DNA of 64,000 bases from CAIOYC01 sp964243985 (GCA_964243985.1 CAXTHJ010000006.1:13822-77821), one strand, 5' to 3'. Counted from the first letter of the stretch, positions 25,400 through 35,316 are shown. Notes: generated from the letters alone by a model not told the origin. Numbers and translations: made by a program.

Positions 25400-28132
25400 C
25401 TAAGCGACATCCAATACGTCTCGCAGCTTTGTTGAGAGCGCCTCTAAGGTAAACGGTTTGCCGATGAGATCGACGCCGGCATCCAGAATGCCGTTGTGAA
25501 CCACAGCGTTGCGCGTGTAACCCGTCGTGAAGAGCACTTTGACGTGCGGCCATCGGCGACGAACCTCGTCCGCCAGCGCGGCGCCGTTAGTGTCTGGCAT
25601 CACGATGTCTGTGAACAAAAGAATGATGTCTGGGTGCGCCTCCAATAGCTTCAGCGCCTCTGCGGCCCCCTGCGCCTCAAGGACCCGATACCCCAGTTCT
25701 GCAAGAGCATCGACACTGAACTGGCGCACGGCCGGTTCGTCCTCGACAACCAGGATGACCTCCTGCTCCTCCCCCAGCGCGAGATTTGCCGCCGGGCCGT
25801 CGACGGTTTCCACCGACGCGGCGCCTGTCAAGCGAGGCAGATAAATCTTGATCGTGGTGCCTTCACCCGGCTCGGAGTAAATTTTCACGTGACCGCCGGA
25901 TTGCTTCACGAAGCCATAAACCTGACTCAGACCGAGGCCCGTGCCCTTGCCCACCGGCTTGGTCGTGAAGAAGGGGTCAAACGCCTTCTCGATGACAGCG
26001 GCCGGCATCCCGCTCCCCGTGTCGGTAACGGCGATCAGCACATAATGACCGGGTCTCACCGCCAGGTTCGAGGCCGCGTAGCGGTCATCGAGATGGGCGT
26101 TCTGGGTCTCAATGGTCAGCCGTCCGCCGCCAGGCATGGCGTCGCGCGCGTTCACAGCCAGATTGAGGACGATGTTCTCCAACTGGTTAGGGTCCACATG
26201 AGTTCGCCAGAGTCCCCCCGCGAGCACCGTTTCCAAACGAATGTCCGCGCCGATAGAATGGCGCAGCAGATCCGACATCCCCGCCACCAGCTTGTTGGCA
26301 TCGATCGCTTTCGGTTGCAGCGGCTGCTGTCGTGAAAAGGCGAGCAATCGCTGGGTCAGGAGCGCGCCGCGTTTGGCGGCCTCCCCGGCCGCGTCGAGAT
26401 AGCGCTGGGCCCGCGCGTCGCCACCTGCGAGGCGGCGGCCCAGCAAGTCGAGGGAGCCGATGACGACGGCGAGCATGTTGTTGAAGTCATGGGCGATGCC
26501 GCCCGTGAGCTGCCCGACCGCTTCCATCTTCTGACTTTGCCGCAAAGCCTCCTGCGCTGCGAGAAGTTGCGCCTCGGCTTCCTTTTCCGTGGTCATATTT
26601 CGGCCGGCGGCGTAGACGAGTCCGTTTTCCGATGAGGCGAGCCAGGAAATCCAGCGGTAGCTGCCGTCCTTGTGTAGGCAGCGGTTTTCGTAGGCAGGAA
26701 GGGGCGTCCCCAGCGCATGCTGGAGCGCACCATCACTCTGAAGACGGTCCTCCGGATGGACAAAGGTTAGATGATGTTTGCCGATCACCTCGTCGGCCGG
26801 CCAACCCAAGACCGAAGTCCAGGCGGGATTTGCGGCTTGGAAGACGCCCGCTGCGTTGACGACAACCAAAAGGTCCTGGGACGTCTGCCATAGCAGGTTG
26901 CGTTCGGCCGCTTGTTCGGCCACCCGTTGCTCAAGGGTCGTATTGAGCAACATCAGCGCCTCGGCGGTGCTTCGCTGATCTTCGATGTCAGTATTCGTGC
27001 CTATCCACCGCACAATCTCCCCCGCTGCTCCACGGATCGGAACCGCTCGGCCGAGGTGCCAGCGATACACTCCGTCAGCGCGGCGCAAGCGGAACTCGGT
27101 CTGGTAAACATCACCGGAAGCGACCGCGTCGGCCCAGCTTTCGGCGGTCGCGCCGATGTCGTCTCGGTGAACCAACATCGCCCAGCCTTCGCCATCCAGC
27201 TCACCTCGGCTAGCGCCACTGTATTCGTAAACGCGATCATTGAACCAGTTGAGCCTGCCATCCGGCGGGGAGGCCCAGACATGATTGGGCACAGCTTGGG
27301 AGAAGGTCCGAAACTCCGCCTCGCTTTGCGCCAGCTCGGCTTCGGCGGTCCTGCGCGCGGTGACGTCGGTAAAGGTGCAGATCGCGCCGTGGTGCTCGCC
27401 CTCCCGGTAAATCGGCGTGACCCAGTACTCGACGGGAAACGGCTCGCCGTTGAGACGATAAAAGCATTCGTCCTCAACATGGGCGGCCACGCCCGTCGAG
27501 GCGCAGATGTAGATTGGACAGTCGGCCTTGTCGTAGCAGGACCCGTCCGGATGTGTGTGGTGAATGACGTCATGTAACTTTCGACCGACCGCGTCTTCCT
27601 CGCGCTCGAAGCCGATGAGGCGGAGAAAGGCTTGGTTGCAGAGGGTGGTCACCCCCGCCCGGTCGACAGCATAGAAGGCCTCGCCTGACGACTTCAGGAT
27701 GTCTGCGAGAAAACTACGATTTTCGCTTAGTGACCCTTCGATGCTCTTTCGCTGGCTAATATCGCGAATGAATCCGACGAAGATGGCTGGACCAGTACCT
27801 GTGTCGTTGACCGGAACGATTGACAGCTCGACGGGAAACTGCCGCCCACTCTTATCGACGGCCGAAATCTCGATCCGCCGGTTAAGGACTTGCGCCTCCC
27901 CGGTTTGCTTGTAACGCAGCATCCCCTCGCTGTGCGCCTGGCGGTGTTGTATTGGGACGATCAGCGTTGCCAACGTTTGGTCGACTGCCTCGTCTCGGGT
28001 CCAACCGAAGGTTCGTTCAGCCGCGGGATTCCACTCAACAATGGCGCCGGCATCATCGATGGCGACGACGGCATCCAGCACTGTTCCCGCCATAAGCCTC
28101 AGCGCACCGGCGACGTCATCACTCGGACTCAT
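25400..28132 (-). CDS. Multi-PAS hybrid histidine kinase
   Basis: This protein of about 910 residues has four PAS domains in succession. A phospho-acceptor box with GGIAHDFNNMLAVV, an ATPase domain with LNLAVNARDAMPGGG and GTGLGLSQVYGFVKQSGG, and a C-terminal receiver with LVVEDE and FTDIVMPDTNG follow. No membrane helix is apparent, so it is likely a soluble sensor. The ATG at 28132 has GGAG upstream. It is paralogous to the kinase at 28329-30293, which lies just upstream on the same strand. Its target regulator is unknown. Confidence 0.9.
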   Translation of the reverse strand: MSPSDDVAGALRLMAGTVLDAVVAIDDAGAIVEWNPAAERTFGWTRDEAVDQTLATLIVPIQHRQAHSEGMLRYKQTGEAQVLNRRIEISAVDKSGRQFPVELSIVPVNDTGTGPAIFVGFIRDISQRKSIEGSLSENRSFLADILKSSGEAFYAVDRAGVTTLCNQAFLRLIGFEREEDAVGRKLHDVIHHTHPDGSCYDKADCPIYICASTGVAAHVEDECFYRLNGEPFPVEYWVTPIYREGEHHGAICTFTDVTARRTAEAELAQSEAEFRTFSQAVPNHVWASPPDGRLNWFNDRVYEYSGASRGELDGEGWAMLVHRDDIGATAESWADAVASGDVYQTEFRLRRADGVYRWHLGRAVPIRGAAGEIVRWIGTNTDIEDQRSTAEALMLLNTTLEQRVAEQAAERNLLWQTSQDLLVVVNAAGVFQAANPAWTSVLGWPADEVIGKHHLTFVHPEDRLQSDGALQHALGTPLPAYENRCLHKDGSYRWISWLASSENGLVYAAGRNMTTEKEAEAQLLAAQEALRQSQKMEAVGQLTGGIAHDFNNMLAVVIGSLDLLGRRLAGGDARAQRYLDAAGEAAKRGALLTQRLLAFSRQQPLQPKAIDANKLVAGMSDLLRHSIGADIRLETVLAGGLWRTHVDPNQLENIVLNLAVNARDAMPGGGRLTIETQNAHLDDRYAASNLAVRPGHYVLIAVTDTGSGMPAAVIEKAFDPFFTTKPVGKGTGLGLSQVYGFVKQSGGHVKIYSEPGEGTTIKIYLPRLTGAASVETVDGPAANLALGEEQEVILVVEDEPAVRQFSVDALAELGYRVLEAQGAAEALKLLEAHPDIILLFTDIVMPDTNGAALADEVRRRWPHVKVLFTTGYTRNAVVHNGILDAGVDLIGKPFTLEALSTKLRDVLDVA

Positions 28133-28328
28133 TGCAGCACTCCGTTCCGCCACACTTCAATAATGGCGTGTTGCCTCGAACCATCTACACAAAAATACAG
28201 GCCAAGGTCTGGAGCATTTGGATGCTGTACCTGAAGAGGCGGTGCTTCTCTGTTCCGATGGCGATGGGCCTAGGGTGATGCGCGCGCATCCGCTCTTCGG
28301 CAGCGATCAGCGCGACTCCTGCGGTCAG

Positions 28329-30293
28329 TTAGTCGATTGTTCGACGGGCTAGAATATTAGCAAGGTGGTCGGTTAGAGTACCGAGCTTGAACGGTTTGCG
28401 GACGACGTCCATGCCCGGTGCAAGGTTCCAGTCGTCCAAGGCTGCGCCGACGTAGCCCGTGATGAGGACGATCGGGATATCCGGCCGCTTACCGCGCGCG
28501 GCGTCGGCCAGTTGGCGGCCATTCAGCCCAGGCAAGCCGACATCCGTTAGCAACAGGTCAAGCTGCTGCTCGGACTCGACGATCCGTAGTGCACTGTTTC
28601 CGTCGCCAGCTTCGAGAATCTGGCATCCGAGATCCGACAAGGCCTCAACGATCATCGCACGGACGCCGGGCTCGTCTTCAACAACTAAAACCGTCGCGCC
28701 TCTCGCGTCCGCGCGGCCGGTGACTGGCCGGTCCGGCGCGGTATCGGGCAAAGCATCAACGGCCGCGTAGCGTGGCAGGTAGACGGTCACGGTCGTCCCT
28801 TCGCCAGGCACGCTATCAAGCTTGGCAAGACCTCCCGACTGGCGAACGAAGCCATAGAGCTGCGAAAGGCCAAGGCCGGTCCCAAGCCCGAGGGGTTTGG
28901 TCGTGTAGAAAGGTTCAAACGCGCGGGCCAATACGCCTGGCTCCATGCCGACCCCGTCGTCGCTGATGGCGATCTTTACATACCGGCCAGGGGGCACGTC
29001 CTCGTAGCCCGTCAAATCTTCAACGGAGAGCTCGTTATCGCTTGTCCGGATCGTCAGCGTGCCGCCGTCCGGCATGGCGTCGCGCGCGTTGATCGCAACA
29101 TTGAGGATAGCACTTTCAAGCTCTGACGGATCGCAGTTGATGAGCCAGGAGCCGTCGTGCTTCTCGAGAACCACATCGATATGCGGGCCGACCGTGCGCT
29201 TCAATAGTTCAGAGACACCGTCGACAAGCTTGTCGGGTTCGACCGGTCTGGGGGCTAGCGCTTGGCGCCTGGCGAAGGCTAGTAAGCGGTTCGTGAGGGA
29301 CGCGGCGCGGGTGACAGCCTTCTGCGCCTCGTCGACGAACTTTGCCGCCTGCTCCACCTGCCCGCGCGCAAGCCGACGCTGCATAAGGTCCAGCCCGCCC
29401 CCGATACCTTGCAGCATATTGTTGAAGTCGTGCGCGATGCCGCCGGTAAGTTGGCCGATGGCGTCCATTTTCTGGGCTTGGCGAAGGTTGCTCTCCGCCT
29501 CGGCGAGGGCCGCCTCGCGCGCGCGTTCGGTTGTGATATCCCGGCCGGAGGCGTAGATTTTGGCCTCCCCTGGAACGGCGGACCACGAAATCCAGCGGTA
29601 AGATCCATCGCGATGGCGGTAGCGATTGACGAACCGGTGGGTCGAGACCCCTGAGGCAAGCTGCTCGGTTTCGCGGGCGGTGGCATCGCGATCCTCCGGA
29701 TGCACCAAGTCCAAGAAGAATGACCCGACCAGCTCCGTCTCTTCCCAGCCTAACAATGTTTGCCAGGCCGGACTGACCGCTTCGATGCGGCTGTCCATTT
29801 GCGCGACCAACAGGAGGTCCTGACTGAGCTTCCAGGCCCGATCCCGCTCTCGCGTGCGCTGGGCGACCTGCTGTTCCAGGGTCTCATTAAGCCGCTGGAG
29901 CTCATTTTCGGCGCGTTTGCGCGCGGAGATATCAACCGAAATGCCGACTAGGCCCACCACCTGGCCTGCGGCGCCCCGCATCGGCGACTTCGTCGACAGA
30001 AAGAGTTGGGGCGGCTTGCCTGGGGTTGTGACCTCTTCTTCCACGACCTCGGCCTTGCCGTGTTCGAGGATACGGCGGTCGTTCGCCATGACCGCTTCGC
30101 CCTGGGCGGCGTCGGAAAGAAACTCCCGGTCAGTGCGGCCCTGCACCTCGCACCAGGGCTTGCCGATGAGGTCGGTCGCGGCCTCGTTCGCAATCAGCAT
30201 CCGCCCTTGGAGATCCTTGGCGTAGATCAGCGCCGGCGCCGTTTCCAGGATCGCGCGCAACAAGGCTTCGGTCTGCTGATTATCAGCGGCCAT
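28329..30293 (-). CDS. PAS hybrid histidine kinase
   Basis: This 654-residue kinase has two PAS domains (from residue about 8 and about 150). The H-box reads GGIAHDFNNMLQGI, the ATPase domain has NVAINARDAMPDGG and GTGLGLSQLYGFVRQSGG, and the C-terminal receiver has LVVEDE and LLTDVGLPGLNG. The start at 30293 has GGGGGAAG 8 nt upstream. Similar organisation and sequence to the next gene suggest tandem duplication with loss or gain of PAS units. It is probably cytoplasmic. Confidence 0.9.
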   Translation of the reverse strand: MAADNQQTEALLRAILETAPALIYAKDLQGRMLIANEAATDLIGKPWCEVQGRTDREFLSDAAQGEAVMANDRRILEHGKAEVVEEEVTTPGKPPQLFLSTKSPMRGAAGQVVGLVGISVDISARKRAENELQRLNETLEQQVAQRTRERDRAWKLSQDLLLVAQMDSRIEAVSPAWQTLLGWEETELVGSFFLDLVHPEDRDATARETEQLASGVSTHRFVNRYRHRDGSYRWISWSAVPGEAKIYASGRDITTERAREAALAEAESNLRQAQKMDAIGQLTGGIAHDFNNMLQGIGGGLDLMQRRLARGQVEQAAKFVDEAQKAVTRAASLTNRLLAFARRQALAPRPVEPDKLVDGVSELLKRTVGPHIDVVLEKHDGSWLINCDPSELESAILNVAINARDAMPDGGTLTIRTSDNELSVEDLTGYEDVPPGRYVKIAISDDGVGMEPGVLARAFEPFYTTKPLGLGTGLGLSQLYGFVRQSGGLAKLDSVPGEGTTVTVYLPRYAAVDALPDTAPDRPVTGRADARGATVLVVEDEPGVRAMIVEALSDLGCQILEAGDGNSALRIVESEQQLDLLLTDVGLPGLNGRQLADAARGKRPDIPIVLITGYVGAALDDWNLAPGMDVVRKPFKLGTLTDHLANILARRTID

Positions 30294-31142
30294 CGATCGA
30301 CTTCCCCCGTGCCCTGCTGACGAGCACACTCGAAACTCTAGATAGCGGGGTTCGTTGCGAGCAATTTGTGTTAAGGTTGCAACACCATAGGCAATTTGGG
30401 CTGCCATCGTTTGAGCGTTTGGCCGTCGGCCGCGTGCTCCGGCCTCAGCGAGAGCGCCCTATTGCCCGCCTTGTGAAGAACGTGCCGCATCGTCTGCCCA
30501 TGCTAGACCCGGTCAGCGGCTGTACTTTCTGACTGTATTTGATTATTAAGCAATTAGTCAAGCGTTGGCGGTGCAGCCAGTCGGCGACAATTATCGCTAT
30601 GCTCGCTCCAGTCCAGATCACTGGGTGGGATAGTCCGCCGTCGGTGATCTCGCTGGTCTCACCATTTCAGTGCGGAAGTACGGCGCGTCTGGCGAAGGCC
30701 GCAGCGCCGACCACCACGACGCTGGCGGCCAGAGCCCAACAAGCCCAGGATAGCTTCCTCACCATGGTTCAATGATATCCCATGCCGGCTTGGCCTGTCC
30801 GCCCAAAGATCACATTGGCGCCTCAGACTAAATGCACCGCGACCTCACATTCGCCGCTCATTAACTTCTGAGACGCATTTGCACCACGGCGGCCCGGCTT
30901 CTCCTTGTGTTTGTTGGACGAGCGAACTCTGTCGCCGGTAAGTTTCAAGCCGGAGCAGGAAAGCTCGATCTGGTACATTTGGGCTGAAAACGCCCGTTAG
31001 TGTATTGGTAAAGCAGCTTAGCGCCCAACTGGATGTTGCCGACGCCTACCCGGCATGACCACCATAACTACCCACGCGACCTTCGGTGTGCGTATGGCTA
31101 GGACGGCCTGACTCAACGCGATGGTGAGGGCGCTTCCTGCGC
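30294..31142. other. Long intergenic region with one doubtful small frame
   Basis: About 850 bp separate the kinase from the Tat-linked SnoaL gene. The only candidate is a weak 32-residue hydrophobic frame at 30667-30765 on the minus strand. No RNA gene, repeat or insertion element could be supported. The upstream region of the kinase gene lies at its left end. Confidence 0.4.
30667..30765 (-). CDS. Possible small membrane peptide (32 residues)
   Basis: An ATG-started frame begins MVRKLSWACWALAASVVVV, continues with an alanine-rich hydrophobic stretch and ends RRAVLPH. It would form one membrane helix with a basic N terminus. There is no convincing ribosome site and no recognised family, so it is listed only as a possibility. 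Confidence 0.25.
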   Translation of the reverse strand: MVRKLSWACWALAASVVVVGAAAFARRAVLPH

Positions 31143-31955
31143 CTATGCGTCCTGCGAGTGGAGCCATTTGCTGTTCGCGGCCCGCAATTCGTCAACCATC
31201 TGCGGCCGGTCAACGCCAGGCAAGTCATCACGCAGGGGCCGCCCATTTGCTTCCAGCGCATAACTCAGATGACGGTAGGACAGCCTATATTGATTAAGCT
31301 TGCCAAGATCAATTTTCGGGACTTCTGCCGGATTGCACGGCTCTAATTGATCACGAATATATATAGCCTGCAAACCTGCGATGCGCCACTTGCCGTGCGA
31401 TTTGCGAACTCTAGAAAGTAGGCGAGTGAAGCTGGTCATGCTGGCCTGCACGCCGTCTAGCGGAAGAAAAGTGTGTATCGCGCAAGCGCTGTCGGCTATC
31501 GCGCGATCATCGTGGACCAATATACTGGCGGGCCCCAGAGAGTCGAAGTAGGCCGAATCGATATTGTCGCCGGCGGCACTAGTCTTGCGTCCTGCGTTAA
31601 CAAAGTCAGCGGCAGTTCCCTTGAACCATGACACCTCCACAGGCGCATCCGGATAGTAGCAGGCCTCTTCCTCATCGTAGTTGTGAAGCTCGCGCGCCAA
31701 CCGCTCACGCAGCAGCAACTGGCTTACAGCGAACGCGTTCAGCAAGTTCTGTGCATTGTCCAGTTTGTCATGAGCCTGGGGATTGTCGCGCTTATGACTC
31801 GCCGACATGTTTGATGCTCCGTCTGTTGAGTTCTTCGCAACACCAGGCTTGGCCATCAACGCAATAAACGGCGCAAAAAGGCTTGCTTTTAGAATGCCAC
31901 GGCGAAACGTAGCACTGTTTCGCCGTTCTATTTCGTCATGTTGTTTGGCAAGCAT
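31143..31955 (-). CDS. NTF2/SnoaL-like protein, paralogue C, with Tat-type signal
   Basis: This 270-residue protein is homologous to paralogues A and B over CYYPDAPVEVSWF, a C-terminal DDLPGVDRPQMV and LRAANSKWL. Unlike them it has about 75 extra N-terminal residues, with RRGILKASLFAPFIAL, a twin-arginine-like signal. The start at 31955 has AGGA upstream. Export to the periplasm is therefore predicted, which is unusual for this fold. It stands about 19 kb from the catabolic cluster, next to a remnant of a fourth copy (32033-32116). Confidence 0.78.
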   Translation of the reverse strand: MLAKQHDEIERRNSATFRRGILKASLFAPFIALMAKPGVAKNSTDGASNMSASHKRDNPQAHDKLDNAQNLLNAFAVSQLLLRERLARELHNYDEEEACYYPDAPVEVSWFKGTAADFVNAGRKTSAAGDNIDSAYFDSLGPASILVHDDRAIADSACAIHTFLPLDGVQASMTSFTRLLSRVRKSHGKWRIAGLQAIYIRDQLEPCNPAEVPKIDLGKLNQYRLSYRHLSYALEANGRPLRDDLPGVDRPQMVDELRAANSKWLHSQDA

Positions 31956-32032
31956 ATTAGATCCTGTCAGGGTAGTATTGCACTGCACGCCTGCGGCTTC
32001 ATTGTCTTCGTGGGAGTGGCACCACTTTTAGG

Positions 32033-32116
32033 TCAAAAGTCGCCGAGCCACTGCTCTTCTTGAGACCGGAGCGATTCAACAGTTTGGCGGCCCCACCCGC
32101 CGTCTGCAACGATCAC
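32033..32116 (-). pseudogene. C-terminal remnant of a fourth SnoaL-like copy
   Basis: On the minus strand a 27-codon stretch ending in TGA reads GGWGRQTVESLRSQEEQWL and then GDF. It aligns with the C-termini of paralogues A-C (DRPDTVAALRAEEQRWL in A) in spacing and key residues. No start and no upstream homology are visible, so this is a decayed tail 78 bp upstream of paralogue C's start. Confidence 0.5.
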
Positions 32117-32425
32117 CACGAACGCGAATTGAGATCGCGCTAGATCAAGCGTGCTCGGCAGATGCACTCCGGCTATTCGGCCTCCGACTTCAGTTTAAGC
32201 ACAGCCTTTGAGCTGACGAAGGATCGACGGGCGCCATTACCGGGCGCCGATGTCAACGTGACCTCAAGCGCTCGCAAACTGCAGCGCTTCGATGGATGTT
32301 GGGAGCCTCGGAATCTACTCAAGCCCATGGGTTGGGCTCCGAAGCCGGCTATTTGCCCCTGCGTATATTCCGAGGCTCGAACTCACCATTTCAAAGCTTA
32401 GGGTCCGCTCGCCGAGGACCGAACC
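32117..32425. other. Intergenic stretch without a supported gene
   Basis: About 310 bp lie before the oleate hydratase pseudogene. Only short frames of poor composition are seen. It presumably contains the promoter of that gene and decayed sequence. Confidence 0.35.
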
Positions 32426-34059
32426 ATGACGTTTCCAAAATTAACCCGTTCGCCGCCCCTAGACCCGCAAAGCCGGCCCGACCCTAGCACATCCAAGGTC
32501 TATCTCGTCGGCGGCGGAATCGCTTCGATGGCGGCCGCAGCATTCCTGATCAGAGATGGCGATGTCCTCGGCCACAACATCACGATCTTCGAAGAACTCG
32601 ATGCGATCGGCGGCAGCCTGGACGCTTCCGGGTGCGCGAAGGACGGCTACGTCTTGCGGGGCGGCCGGATGATCGAAAGCAAGTACCTCTGCACGTTCGA
32701 TCTCTTCTCTTCCATTCCGACCCTCGACGAGTCGCAGACGGTCACCCAGGAAATCTTCGCCTGAAACGAGACGATGATGACGTCGTCGAAGGCGCGCCTG
32801 GTGCGGGACGGTCATCGCCAGACCGCGCCGAAGTTCGGCTTGTCCGAAATCCACATCCTGACCATCGAGCGTCTGGCGCTAGAGCCTGAGTCGATGCTTG
32901 GAGGCACCAGCATTGCCGATCAGTTCGACCGCGCGTTCTTCAAGACCGATTTCTGGCTGATGTGGCGCACCACCTTCGCCTTTCAGCCTTGGCACAGCGC
33001 CGTTGAGTTCAGGCGTCATCTCGTCAGGTTCGCGCATATGGTCAGCGGGTTCAACCGCCTCAGCGGCATCATGCGGACCGTCTATAATCAGTATGACTCC
33101 CTGGTTCGCCCGCTCCGCAAATGGCTCGATGACCGCGGCGTCGTGTTCGAGATGAACACTCAAGTGACTGATGTTAGTTTCGCTGGCGATGCTGGGCGGC
33201 GGAGCGTTGATCGCATCACTTACGAGCGTGGCGACGTCGCTGGCGATTTCGCCGTCCCCGCCGGTGATATCGTGATGGTCACCTTGGGCTCGATGACGGA
33301 GGCGTCTGCGCTCGGCGGAAAGAATCGAGCGTCCGCGCTCTTAGGCAAAAGCGATGGCGGCGCCTGGAGCCTTTGGGAAAGACTTGCTGAGGGTCGCCCT
33401 GAATTTGGCAATCCCGCCGCCTTCACCGATCACGTGGATCAGTCGAAATGGATGTCCTTCACCACCACCTTGCACGATCCGGAGTTTCTTCACATCGTCC
33501 GTGACTTCACCGGTAACGCGCCGGGAGAGGGGGGGCTCATCACCTTCTCGGAGTCCAACTGGCTCGCCTCCATCGTCATCCCGCACCAGCCTCATTTCAT
33601 CGGGCAACGTGGTGATGTCAGCGTGTTCTGGGGCTACGGCCTTTCGGTTGATGAGCCTGGCAATTTCGTCGGAAAGCCGATGTCGGCCTGTACGGGTAAG
33701 GAGGTTATGACGGAAATACTCGGCCACTTGCAGGTGCACACCGAGGCGGACCGCATTCTGCACGACTGCATCTGCATCCCCTGCATGATGCCCTTCATCA
33801 CCAGCCAATTTCTTGTTCGGGAGGAAGGCGATAGCCCGAGGTCCAGCCAAAGGGCTACCAGAACCTCGCCTTCATCGGCCAGTTCTGCGAATTGCCCGAC
33901 GACGTCGTCTTCACGGTCGAATACTCCATACGATCGGCTCAAACCGCAGTCTACGCGTTGCTTGGGCTGCCGCTCAAACCGCCCGCGGTCTACAAGGGAC
34001 AGTTCCACCCTCGTGTCCTCCTCAGCGCCTTCCGCGCTCTGCACGACATGGGCGTTTAG
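32426..34059 (+). pseudogene. Oleate hydratase with an in-frame stop and a frameshift
   Basis: The N-terminal FAD motif is YLVGGGIASMAAAAFLIRDG, followed by FEELDAIGGSLDASG. TGA at 32762-32764 interrupts the frame, which then continues as NETMMTSSKARLVRDG, TTFAFQPWHSAVEF and HMVSGFNRLSGIMRTVYNQ. Near 33838 one G is missing; the proper tail, LAFIGQFCELPDDVVFTVEY and later LHDMGV, ends at 34059. Repair of both gives about 544 residues, in the usual size range. The intact enzyme hydrates oleate to 10-hydroxystearate using FAD. Confidence 0.85.
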
Positions 34060-34064
34060 CAGCC

Positions 34065-34391
34065 ATGTTGATTAGTACGCCTGACGCCAAACTCCGCCGC
34101 GCTGTCTTCGCCCGATTGGTCGCCCACCCACTCGTCAGCACATGCCACCTCAACGTAACCGTCAAAGGCGGTGTGGTCGCCCTTGGCGGATACCTGACTA
34201 GCCATGCGCAGAAGGATGCCGCGTGGAGAGCGGCTCGGCGGGTCCATGGCGTGACCTTTGTGACCAACGATATTCAGGTCGCTCTACCTGATCCCTCGCG
34301 CGAACCAGCCACGGCGGACGGCGAGAGTCTCCGCTCGCGTCTGACTCTTTCAAGCTCGGACAGACCATTTCTGCAATACGCAGGAGCTTAG
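34065..34391 (+). CDS. BON-domain protein (single domain)
   Basis: This 108-residue protein starts MLISTPDAKLRRAVFARL. It has the BON core VTVKGGVVALGGYLTS followed by a helix and the strand GVTFVTNDIQVAL, then a polar tail. BON domains bind membranes or lipids. No signal peptide is evident. It starts 5 bp after the oleate hydratase frame, so the two were probably one transcript, perhaps concerned with envelope lipid. The larger BON protein at 50720-51364 has three such domains. Confidence 0.75.
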   Translation: MLISTPDAKLRRAVFARLVAHPLVSTCHLNVTVKGGVVALGGYLTSHAQKDAAWRAARRVHGVTFVTNDIQVALPDPSREPATADGESLRSRLTLSSSDRPFLQYAGA

Positions 34392-34467
34392 TTGACGCGC
34401 GTTCGAACCTTTTTCTCGCCCCGCGAAATCGCATGTCGTTCACCCTTCAGACGTAAAGAACCAAACC

Positions 34468-35187
34468 ATGACTGAGCTCCTAAACGGCAGTTCGTTAAAC
34501 TTGAACGCCATCGAAACGGGCCACAAACGCAGAACGCTTGACGCTATTTTCCAGCATCCCCTCGCGCACAATCTCGAATGGCGCGAGGTCGTCTCTTTGA
34601 TGGAGTCCATCGGCAGCGCGACGGAGAAGCGTGATGGCGAGTTCTTGCTTCAGGCTGGCGACCAACATTTTTCAATGAAGAAGCCGCACGGCAAGGACGT
34701 GGCGGGCGCTGCCGTCATGGCGCTGCGCCATTTCCTGACACGGGCCGGCTGGTCGCCAGACGCACCACCAGCGACGGACGCGCAAAACACGTCTCCGAAC
34801 TCCATCATCGTCATCGATCACGCCGGCGCCAAAATCTATCAAGTCGCGATATCAAGCGGTGGCGGCTCCGGCCATGCGATCGCCGTGGAACACTCGAAAC
34901 ATGTTCTCCACGAGGTCGATCCAAAGCAACACGACGCTGATCGAGATGAGCGCTACCCGGACGATGAGCGCTTCTTTGAGGCGGTCGTCGGCGCGATCGC
35001 CTTTGGCGGTTCGATCGTCATCATTGGTCACGGCAAAGGACAGAGCAACGAGGCCGATCATCTGCGGACCTATCTTGCGAAGCATCATAAGAATATCGCT
35101 GCGCGTGTTGTTCGGGAGATTGTCGCTGACCTACCAAGTCTAACAACCCCGGAACTGCTTCAACTCGGGCTTCACGCTTTTGGGTAG
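34468..35187 (+). CDS. Release-factor-like (eRF1-domain-like) hypothetical protein
   Basis: This 239-residue protein has an N-terminal nucleic-acid-binding-like region (HPLAHNLEWREVVSLMESIG) and a C-terminal alpha/beta part. The latter has SIIVIDHAGAKIYQ, a central RDERYPDDERFFEAVV and the ending IVIIGHGKGQSNEADHL. This plan resembles bacterial archaeo-eukaryotic release-factor-like proteins often seen in stress gene neighbourhoods. No GGQ catalytic loop is present. A ribosome-associated stress role is a guess from family resemblance. Confidence 0.55.
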   Translation: MTELLNGSSLNLNAIETGHKRRTLDAIFQHPLAHNLEWREVVSLMESIGSATEKRDGEFLLQAGDQHFSMKKPHGKDVAGAAVMALRHFLTRAGWSPDAPPATDAQNTSPNSIIVIDHAGAKIYQVAISSGGGSGHAIAVEHSKHVLHEVDPKQHDADRDERYPDDERFFEAVVGAIAFGGSIVIIGHGKGQSNEADHLRTYLAKHHKNIAARVVREIVADLPSLTTPELLQLGLHAFG

Positions 35188-35237
35188 GCCGCCAGTTTCA
35201 CAGAGAACCAGAGGAATAGGCGACGGCGAGAGCAGCG

Positions 35238-35251
35238 TGGGTAGTTTCCGA
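35238..35251 (+). promoter_or_regulatory. FixJ-like box (PPOX operon)
   Basis: TGGGTAGTTTCCGA lies 66 bp before the start at 35317 and points toward it. It matches four other copies in 44-52 kb at 13 or 12 of 14 positions. Confidence 0.55.
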
Positions 35252-35316
35252 TCCTAGCCAGCGATGCGAGGGCCGCGCTCTTAGGGTAACGGCGAGGCGC
35301 CGCTGGATTTACCCGC

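Noticed and set aside
30990..31060. tRNA-like stretch with a D-arm resemblance (TTAGTGTATTGGTAAAGC)
   Set aside because: No matching acceptor stem, anticodon arm or GTTCGAATC T-loop could be folded.
32134..32154. FNR/FixK-like half-sites near TAGATCAA
   Set aside because: The half-site spacing is wrong for TTGAT-N4-ATCAA and only one half is good.
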